Source of the DNA: Microbispora corallina
GTDB lineage: Bacteria > Actinomycetota > Actinomycetes > Streptosporangiales > Streptosporangiaceae
DNA: 64,000 nucleotides
Direction: 5' to 3'
Assembly: GCF_016863035.1 (NCBI RefSeq)
Contig: NZ_BOOC01000029.1
Location: 1-64,000, forward strand
The first letter of the stretch is position 1. Each line of letters starts with the position of its first letter. Positions 58,115 to 64,000 of the stretch are shown here, one piece after another. The translations under genes and the position numbers were made by a program. The notes under the pieces are model-generated. The model was not told where the DNA came from. It did no database searches and worked only from the letters and a program-made list of their open reading frames with translations.

Positions 58115-59377
58115 TCAGCCGAACACCTTCTGCACGTGGTGGAGGCCGCGGACCAGTGCGTCGATCTCGGCCGTCGTGTTGTACAGGTAAAAAGACGCCC
58201 GTGTCGTCGCCGGGATTCCGAACCGCAGATGGAGCGGCCGGGCGCAGTGATGACCTACCCGCACCGCGATCCCGTACACGTCGTCGAGGATCTGCCCGAC
58301 GTCGTGGGGGTGGATCCCCTCCAGCGTGAAGGAGATCGTCCCGCCCCGCGCGATGGGTGTGCGCGGCCCGATGATCCTGAGCCCGGGGATCTCCGGCAGC
58401 GCCTCCAGGGCGTAGGAGACCAGCTCCTTCTCGTGCGCCTTGATCGCGTCCATGCCGACCGAGGTGAGGTAGTCGACGGCCGCGCCGAGGCCGATCGCCT
58501 CCACGATGGGAGGGGTCCCGGCCTCGAACTTGTGCGGCACCGGCGCGTACGTCGAGTGGTCCATCCAGACCGCCTCGATCATCTCGCCGCCGCCCAGGAA
58601 CGGGGGCATGGCGTCGAGCAGCTCGCGGCGGCCCCACAGCACGCCGACGCCGGACGGCCCGACCATCTTGTGACCGGTGAACGCCACGAAGTCGACGCCG
58701 AGCTCGCGCACGTCGACCGGCTGGTGCGGCACCGACTGCGACGCGTCGAGCATCATCAGCGCGCCGACCTCGCGGACGCGGGCCAGGATCGGGGAGACCG
58801 AGTTGACCGTGCCCAGGACGTTCGACTGGTGGGCGATCGAGACGATCTTCGTGCGCTCGGTGACCAGCTCGTCCAGGCCGCTCACGTCGAGGCGGCCCTC
58901 GTCGGTGACCGGGAACCAGCGCAGCGTCGCGCCGGTCCGCTGCGCGAGCAGCTGCCACGGCACGATGTTGGAGTGGTGCTCCATCTCCGAGATGACGATC
59001 TCGTCGCCCGGCCCCAGGCGGAACCGGTCGTCGGTGTTGGCCGGGTTGCCGAAGGAGTACGCCACGAGGTTGAGGGCCTCGGAGGCGTTCTTGGTGAAGA
59101 TCACCTCGTCGCGGGACGGCGCGCCGACGAAGGCCGCCACCTTCTCCCGCGCCGCCTCGTACGCGTCGGTCGACTCGGCGCCGAGGGTGTGCAGCGCGCG
59201 GCCCACGTTCGCGTAGTGCGACGCCAGGTGCTCGCGCATGGTCTCGATGACCTGGGTCGGCTTCTGGGAGGAGTTCCCGGAGTCGAGGTAGACCAGCGGC
59301 CGGCCGCCGGGAAGCTCGCGGGCGAGGACCGGGAAGTCCTTCCTGATCCTCTCCACGTCGAGGCTCGGAGCGTTCAT
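58115..59377 (-). CDS. sufS: Cysteine desulfurase SufS
   Basis: A 420-residue PLP enzyme, class II, that removes sulfur from Cys and passes it to SufU. Core motifs: HHSNIVPWQLLA, FTGHKMVGPSGVG with the PLP Lys, and VRVGHHCARPLH with the catalytic Cys near residue 373. Starts ATG 59377, overlapping the sufC stop (ATGA). Confidence 0.96.
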   Translation of the reverse strand: MNAPSLDVERIRKDFPVLARELPGGRPLVYLDSGNSSQKPTQVIETMREHLASHYANVGRALHTLGAESTDAYEAAREKVAAFVGAPSRDEVIFTKNASEALNLVAYSFGNPANTDDRFRLGPGDEIVISEMEHHSNIVPWQLLAQRTGATLRWFPVTDEGRLDVSGLDELVTERTKIVSIAHQSNVLGTVNSVSPILARVREVGALMMLDASQSVPHQPVDVRELGVDFVAFTGHKMVGPSGVGVLWGRRELLDAMPPFLGGGEMIEAVWMDHSTYAPVPHKFEAGTPPIVEAIGLGAAVDYLTSVGMDAIKAHEKELVSYALEALPEIPGLRIIGPRTPIARGGTISFTLEGIHPHDVGQILDDVYGIAVRVGHHCARPLHLRFGIPATTRASFYLYNTTAEIDALVRGLHHVQKVFG

Positions 59378-60123
59378 CAGGCCGACGCCTTCGTGTACGC
59401 CTCGTAGCCCTCGGCCTCCAGCTTCTCGGCCAGCTCGGGGCCGCCCTCCTCGACCACGCGGCCGCCGGCGAAGACGTGCACGAAGTCGGGGGTGACGTAC
59501 CGCAGGATGCGGGTGTAGTGCGTGATCAGCAGCACGCCGGTGTCCTCGCGGGAGCGGAACCGGTTGATGCCCTCGGACACCACGCGCAGCGCGTCGACGT
59601 CGAGGCCGGAGTCGGTCTCGTCGAGCACCGCGATCTTCGGCTTGAGCAGCTCCAGCTGGAGGATCTCGTGGCGCTTCTTCTCGCCGCCGGAGAAGCCCTC
59701 GTTGGTGTTGCGCTGGGCGAAGGCGGGGTCGATGGACAGCGCATCCATGCCGGCCTTCAGGTCCTTGGCGAACTCGCGCAGCTTCGGCGCCTCGCCGCGC
59801 ACGGCGGTGATGGCCGAGCGCAGGAAGTTCGACACGCTGACGCCGGGCACCTCGACGGGGTACTGCATGGCGAGGAACAGGCCGGCGCGGGCGCGCTCGT
59901 CGACCGACATGCTCAGCAGGTCCTCGCCGTCGAGCAGGACGCTGCCGGAGGTGATCGTGTACTTGGGGTGGCCGGCGACGGCGTAGGCGAGCGTCGACTT
60001 GCCAGAGCCGTTGGGGCCCATGATGGCGTGGGTCTCGCCGGAGCTGACCTTCAGGTCGACGCCGCGGAGGATCTCCTTGTCGCCGACGGAGACGTGCAGG
60101 TCGCGGATCTCAAGGGTGGACAC
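59377..60123 (-). CDS. sufC: Fe-S assembly ATPase SufC
   Basis: A 248-residue ABC-type ATPase partner of SufB-SufD. Walker A IMGPNGSGKST, signature FSGGEKKR, Walker B IAVLDETDSGLD. No membrane partner. GTG 60123 is five bases from the Rieske stop at 60129. Confidence 0.96.
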   Translation of the reverse strand: MSTLEIRDLHVSVGDKEILRGVDLKVSSGETHAIMGPNGSGKSTLAYAVAGHPKYTITSGSVLLDGEDLLSMSVDERARAGLFLAMQYPVEVPGVSVSNFLRSAITAVRGEAPKLREFAKDLKAGMDALSIDPAFAQRNTNEGFSGGEKKRHEILQLELLKPKIAVLDETDSGLDVDALRVVSEGINRFRSREDTGVLLITHYTRILRYVTPDFVHVFAGGRVVEEGGPELAEKLEAEGYEAYTKASA

Positions 60124-60128
60124 GTGTA

Positions 60129-60458
60129 TTACTCCTTCGAGAGCGAGACGTACACGTCGTCGCCTTCGATCTTGACTCGGTATACGTTCACGGGCTTGAT
60201 GGCGGGCGGTCCGGTGGGCTTGCCGGTGCGCAGGTCGAAGCACGAGCCGTGCAGCCAGCACTCCAGCGTGTGGTCGTACACGTCGCCCTCGCTGAGCCGG
60301 ACCTCGGCGTGGGAGCAGACGTCGTGCAGGGCGAAGACCTCCTGGCCGGTGCGCACCAGCGCCACCGGGACGTCGCCGACCTCCAGGCCGATGACGCCCT
60401 GGTCCGGGATGTCGCCGACCTGGCAGACCTTCTCCCACCGGGCGGTGTCGGCGCTCAT
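60129..60458 (-). CDS. Rieske-type ferredoxin of the SUF operon
   Basis: A 109-residue non-haem Rieske [2Fe-2S] ferredoxin. The cluster ligands lie in DVCSHAE (Cys, His) and CWLHGSCFD (Cys, His). It is regularly placed between sufD and sufC in actinobacteria; its exact role there, perhaps electron supply, is not settled. Overlaps sufD by four bases. Confidence 0.94.
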   Translation of the reverse strand: MSADTARWEKVCQVGDIPDQGVIGLEVGDVPVALVRTGQEVFALHDVCSHAEVRLSEGDVYDHTLECWLHGSCFDLRTGKPTGPPAIKPVNVYRVKIEGDDVYVSLSKE

Positions 60459-61576
60459 CGCGCCAGCTCCGCCTCAACGGCCGACAGCACCCGCTCGCGG
60501 ATCTCGGGGACCTCGATCCGGTCGATGAGCTGGGCGAAGAAGCCGTGGACGACCAGGCGGCGGGCCTCATCGAACGGGATGCCGCGGGCCTGGAGGTAGA
60601 ACAGGTGCTCGTCGTCGAGGCGTCCGGAGGCGGAGGCGTGGCCCGCCCCGGCGACCTCGCCGGTGAGGATCTCCAGGTTCGGCACCGAGTCGGCGCGGGC
60701 GCCGTCGGTGAGGATGAGGTTGCGGTTCAGCTCGTAGGTGTCGGTGCCCTCGGCCTCCGCGCGGATGATCACGTCGCCGATCCACACCGCGTGGGCCTCG
60801 TCGCCCTGCAGCGCGCCCTTGTAGGTCACGTTGCTGCGGCAGTTGGGCACGGTGTGCTCGACGAGCAGGCGGTGCTCTAGGTGCTGCCCGGCGTCCACGA
60901 AGTACAGGCCGGTCAGGTCCGCGTCGCCGCCGGGGGCCGTGTAGGACACCGAGGGCGACAGCCGTACGAGGTCGCCGCCGAGGGTGACCACGAACGACCG
61001 GAACGTCGCGTCCTTGCCGAGGCTGGCGTGGTGGTGGGACACGTGGACGGCGTCGTCGTCCCAGTCCTGCAGGCTGACGACCTTGAGCGTCGCGCCGTCG
61101 CCGACGACGAACTCGACGTTGTCGGCGTAGACCGCGCTGCCGCGGTGGTCGAGGACCAGCACGGCCTCGGCCATCGGCTCAAGCGTGACGAGGATGTGGC
61201 CGTAGGCCGCGCCGGCCCCGGCGCCGCGCACGTTGACCACCGTCGGCCGGGACGCGGCGGTCATCCGCGGCACGGTCAGGACGGTGGCCTTCTCGAACGA
61301 GGTGAACGCCTGCGCGCTCACCCGGTCGGCGGGCACGTACGCCTTGCCGAGCCGGGCGTCGTCGCGGGCGACGGTCTCGACAGTCACCTCGGGCGCGGCG
61401 TCCACGTCGACCACGACGGCGCCGGTCCCGGCCGCCGTGCCGTTGTGCAGCCCCTTCAGGCGGGACAGCGGGGTGAACCGCCACTCCTCCTCGCGGCCGG
61501 TGGGCACGGGGAAGTCCTCGACGCTGTACGACGAGACCTCGTGGAGGGTCGACAGCGGCTTCGTCTCCAGGCCCAT
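60455..61576 (-). CDS. sufD: Fe-S assembly protein SufD
   Basis: A 373-residue right-handed beta-helix protein of the SufBC2D scaffold. Contains the core segment HYNRNL-like TYELNRNLILTDGARAD, VAGAGHASASGRLDDEHLFY and LQARGIPFDEARRLVVHGFF. The start overlaps the sufB stop by one base (ATG 61576). Confidence 0.95.
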   Translation of the reverse strand: MGLETKPLSTLHEVSSYSVEDFPVPTGREEEWRFTPLSRLKGLHNGTAAGTGAVVVDVDAAPEVTVETVARDDARLGKAYVPADRVSAQAFTSFEKATVLTVPRMTAASRPTVVNVRGAGAGAAYGHILVTLEPMAEAVLVLDHRGSAVYADNVEFVVGDGATLKVVSLQDWDDDAVHVSHHHASLGKDATFRSFVVTLGGDLVRLSPSVSYTAPGGDADLTGLYFVDAGQHLEHRLLVEHTVPNCRSNVTYKGALQGDEAHAVWIGDVIIRAEAEGTDTYELNRNLILTDGARADSVPNLEILTGEVAGAGHASASGRLDDEHLFYLQARGIPFDEARRLVVHGFFAQLIDRIEVPEIRERVLSAVEAELAR

Positions 61577-62988
61577 CAGCCGACGGCTCCTTCCATCTGC
61601 AGCTCGATCAGGCGGTTGAGCTCAAGGGCGTACTCCATCGGGAGCTCGCGGGCGATCGGCTCGACGAAGCCGCGCACGATCATCGCCATCGCCTCGTCCT
61701 CGTTGAGGCCGCGGCTCATCAGGTAGAACAGCTGGTCCTCGGACACCTTGGAGACCGTGGCCTCGTGACCCATCGACACGTCGTCCTCGCGGACGTCGAC
61801 GTACGGGTAGGTGTCGGAGCGGCTGATCTGGTCGACCAGCAGCGCGTCGCACTTCACGGTCGAGGCCGACCCCGCCGCGCCCTCCTCGATCTGCACGAGG
61901 CCGCGGTAGGACGTGCGGCCGCCGCCGCGGGCGACGGACTTGGACACGATCGTCGAGGACGTCTTCGGCGCGAGGTGCACCATCTTGGCGCCCGCGTCCT
62001 GGTGCTGACCCTCGCCGGCGAAGGCGACCGACAGCGTCTCGCCCTTGGCGTGCTCGCCCATCAGGTAGACGGCCGGGTACTTCATCGTGACCTTGGAGCC
62101 GATGTTGCCGTCGATCCACTCCATGGTCGCGCCCTCGTACGCCACGGCGCGCTTGGTGACCAGGTTGTAGACGTTGTTCGACCAGTTCTGGATGGTCGTG
62201 TACCGGCAGCGGGCGCCCTTCTTCACGATGATCTCGACGACCGCCGAGTGCAGCGAGTCGGACGAGTAGATCGGCGCGGTGCAGCCCTCGACGTAGTGGA
62301 CGTAGGAGTTCTCGTCCACGATGATCAGGGTCCGCTCGAACTGGCCCATGTTCTCGGTGTTGATCCGGAAGTAGGCCTGCAGCGGGATCTCGACGTTCAC
62401 GTTCGGCGGCACGTAGATGAACGACCCGCCCGACCATACGGCGGTGTTCAGCGCGGCGAACTTGTTGTCGCCCACCGGGATGACCGAGCCGAAGTACTCC
62501 TTGAACAGGTCCTCGTGCTCGCGCAGGCCGGTGTCGGTGTCGACGAAGATGACGCCCTTCTCCTCGAGGTCCTCACGGATCTTGTGGTAGACGACCTCGG
62601 ACTCGTACTGGGCGGCGACGCCGGCGATGAGGCGCTGCTTCTCCGCCTCCGGGATGCCGAGCTTGTCGTAGGTGTTCCTGATGTCGTCCGGCAGCTCGTC
62701 CCAGGACGCGGCCTGCTTCTCCGTGGAGCGGACGAAGTACTTGATGTTGTCGAAGTCGATGGCGGTGAGGTCGGACCCCCAGGTCGGCAGGGGCTTCCTC
62801 TCGAACAGCCGAAGGCCCTTCAGGCGCAGGTCGAGCATCCACTCCGGCTCGTTCTTGAGCGCGGAGATGTTGCGGACGACCTCGTCGGACAGCCCACGCC
62901 GGGCCGCGGCCCCGGCCTCGTCCGAGTCGGCCCAGCCGAACTTGTAATTCCCGAGGCCTTCCAGCTCCGGGCGGTCGGTGACAGTCAC
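61576..62988 (-). CDS. sufB: Fe-S assembly protein SufB
   Basis: A 470-residue beta-helix protein, cluster-building subunit of SufBC2D. Typical stretches: [20 protein letters not shown]-type [35 protein letters not shown] and [20 protein letters not shown] with the conserved Cys, and [23 protein letters not shown] 62988 overlaps the sufR stop by four bases. No intein is present, unlike in mycobacterial sufB. Confidence 0.96.
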   Translation of the reverse strand: MTVTDRPELEGLGNYKFGWADSDEAGAAARRGLSDEVVRNISALKNEPEWMLDLRLKGLRLFERKPLPTWGSDLTAIDFDNIKYFVRSTEKQAASWDELPDDIRNTYDKLGIPEAEKQRLIAGVAAQYESEVVYHKIREDLEEKGVIFVDTDTGLREHEDLFKEYFGSVIPVGDNKFAALNTAVWSGGSFIYVPPNVNVEIPLQAYFRINTENMGQFERTLIIVDENSYVHYVEGCTAPIYSSDSLHSAVVEIIVKKGARCRYTTIQNWSNNVYNLVTKRAVAYEGATMEWIDGNIGSKVTMKYPAVYLMGEHAKGETLSVAFAGEGQHQDAGAKMVHLAPKTSSTIVSKSVARGGGRTSYRGLVQIEEGAAGSASTVKCDALLVDQISRSDTYPYVDVREDDVSMGHEATVSKVSEDQLFYLMSRGLNEDEAMAMIVRGFVEPIARELPMEYALELNRLIELQMEGAVG

Positions 62989-63806
62989 CTTCCGGTCTCC
63001 TTGCTCGTCGTTGTGCTCGATTCATGGGCACGCGCCTGCCGTCCGGCCAGCGCGTGTGAACTGACATGGGTCGTGCAGACCCCGTCGCCGTTGGCGATCG
63101 TGGCCAGCCGCTGGACGGGCGTGCCGAGCAGCCGGGCGAAGGCCTCCGTCTCGGCCTCGCACAGCTGCGGGAACGCCGCGGCGACGTGCGCGACGGGGCA
63201 GTGGTGCTGGCACAGCTGCTCGCCGCCCTTGCCCGTCTTGGTCGCCGAGGCAGCGTAGCCCTCTGCCGACAGCGCCTCGGCCAGCACGCGCACCCGCTGG
63301 TCGGCGGGGACCTCGCGCATCAGTGTCTCCAGCCTGCTGACCAGGCCGGACACCTGTGCCCTGGCGAACTCCGACACCGCCTCGCCGCCCATCCGCTCGG
63401 CCAGGAAGCGCAGGGCGCTGCCGGCCAGGTCGTCGTAGGCGTGGACGAAGGCGCTGCGGCCCGCGTCGGTGATCGCGAACATCTTCGCCGGCCGGCCGCG
63501 CCCCCGCTGGCCGCGCGGCCGGGCCGTGCGGGGCTCGATCATCCCGTCGGCGAGCAGCGCGTCGAGGTGACGGCGCACCGCGGCGGGGGTCAGGCCCAGC
63601 CGCTCCCCGAGCGCGGCCGCGGTGACCGGGCCGTGCTCCAGGATGAGCCGGGCCACCCGCGCCCGGGTGCCGCGCTCGGCGGAGATCTGCGCCGACGCGG
63701 TGCCGGCGAGGTGGGGGGCGGGGGCGTCGGGGCGCTCGGGAGGCACGCCGGCGGACCGCGTCACCGCGGTCTCCTGCGCGTTCGTCTTCCCGGGCACGTA
63801 TTTCAC
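62985..63806 (-). CDS. sufR: SufR-family Fe-S-sensing repressor
   Basis: A 273-residue ArsR/DeoR-type regulator. Winged helix near residues 55-115 ([54 protein letters not shown]). C-terminal Cys cluster ligands in [19 protein letters not shown] and GVCTTHV bind a [4Fe-4S] cluster. It represses the suf operon when clusters are sufficient. GTG 63806 is chosen; the frame upstream overlaps a promoter-like region. A candidate iron box lies 73 bp upstream. Confidence 0.92.
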   Translation of the reverse strand: MKYVPGKTNAQETAVTRSAGVPPERPDAPAPHLAGTASAQISAERGTRARVARLILEHGPVTAAALGERLGLTPAAVRRHLDALLADGMIEPRTARPRGQRGRGRPAKMFAITDAGRSAFVHAYDDLAGSALRFLAERMGGEAVSEFARAQVSGLVSRLETLMREVPADQRVRVLAEALSAEGYAASATKTGKGGEQLCQHHCPVAHVAAAFPQLCEAETEAFARLLGTPVQRLATIANGDGVCTTHVSSHALAGRQARAHESSTTTSKETGR

Positions 63807-63878
63807 AACATCAGTGTGCCGTAATTCCTTCCCGCACGACAAACCCAAGGCCATGTCCACAGGAATGCAATTTCTCAC

Positions 63879-63897
63879 GCAGGGAAGGCTTACCTAA
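63879..63897. promoter_or_regulatory. IdeR/DmdR-like iron box upstream of sufR
   Basis: GCAGGGAAGGCTTACCTAA matches the actinobacterial iron box TTAGGTTAGGCTTACCTAA in 15 of 19 positions, with the right half perfect. It lies 73 bp before the sufR start and also faces the unseen gene to the right. It suggests iron-dependent control. Confidence 0.6.
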
Positions 63898-64000
63898 CCT
63901 GCGGATACGCCGCTCACGGACGCCCGGGCACGCGCCCGGGCGGGGCTCTCGCGGGACGGCGCCACCACCCCCTGCCGGAAACGTACCAAGGCTTTACCCG

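Noticed and set aside
1-64000. CRISPR arrays, rRNA, tRNA, integrase or transposase genes
   Set aside because: No regularly spaced repeats, cloverleaf sequences or recombinase motifs were seen; phage-type genes at 10741-13219 come without any recombinase.

Overview
The window is very G+C-rich, densely coded chromosomal DNA with many GTG/TTG starts and strong GGAGG ribosome sites. A SufR-SufBD-Rieske-SufCSU-SufT operon, a class III lanthipeptide cluster of the SapB/ram type, an acVLRF1 ribosome-rescue gene and an OSBS/MenC-like enolase all point to a filamentous actinomycete. Streptosporangiales-like is my inference and is not proven by the sequence. I see no rRNA, tRNA, CRISPR array, integrase or intact transposase.

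Layout. 1-7.4 kb: the start of an MFS exporter, an APH-like kinase whose 3' end lies in a 20-bp triplication, an RtcB RNA ligase, a broken CYP152-type P450, a secreted FN3/FN3/CBM2 protein, a DUF2079 membrane protein and a PadR repressor. 7.4-13.2 kb is accessory: a PadR-linked gene is cut off at about 7625 against another cut-off gene, followed by an AraC/SDR divergent pair, an alpha/beta hydrolase and six small phage- or element-type genes without any integrase. 13.3-17.1 kb is a polyketide locus (UbiA prenyltransferase diverging from type III PKS, ICMT-family methyltransferase and FAD oxidoreductase), resembling srsABC phenolic-lipid operons. 17.4-25.5 kb is the lanthipeptide cluster: DesK-like kinase, LanKC synthetase, a 41-residue LanA precursor, two ABC half-exporters and a convergent RamR-like regulator. 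25.7-27.7 kb holds two tandem secreted paralogues.

27.8-49 kb is mostly housekeeping or general metabolism: long-chain acyl-CoA synthetase, POT transporter, a MocR/YczE divergent pair with a clear operator, GH15 glycosidase, a PadR gene with a palindromic operator, methyltransferase, LD-carboxypeptidase, sulfotransferase, ABC exporter, enoyl-CoA hydratase, a small HTH protein, ABC-F ATPase beside acVLRF1, a MenC-like enolase and a degenerate EAL-CBS protein. 49.1-52.6 kb is an ABC-2 exporter operon with its own DesK/DesR-type two-component system. 52.6-57 kb carries hisE-hisG, a CE7 esterase and a DEAD-box helicase. 57.2-63.8 kb is the complete SUF Fe-S assembly operon with SufR at its head and a likely IdeR/DmdR iron box upstream.

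The most interesting part is 14.2-25.5 kb, where a hydrophobic small-molecule pathway sits next to a SapB-like peptide pathway. GTGA-N6-TCAC (CRP-type) sites occur in front of both the PKS gene and lanKC. The precursor peptide has a short leader, a six-glycine run and one non-standard labionin-type motif, and the cluster carries its own sensor kinase, which classical ram clusters lack.
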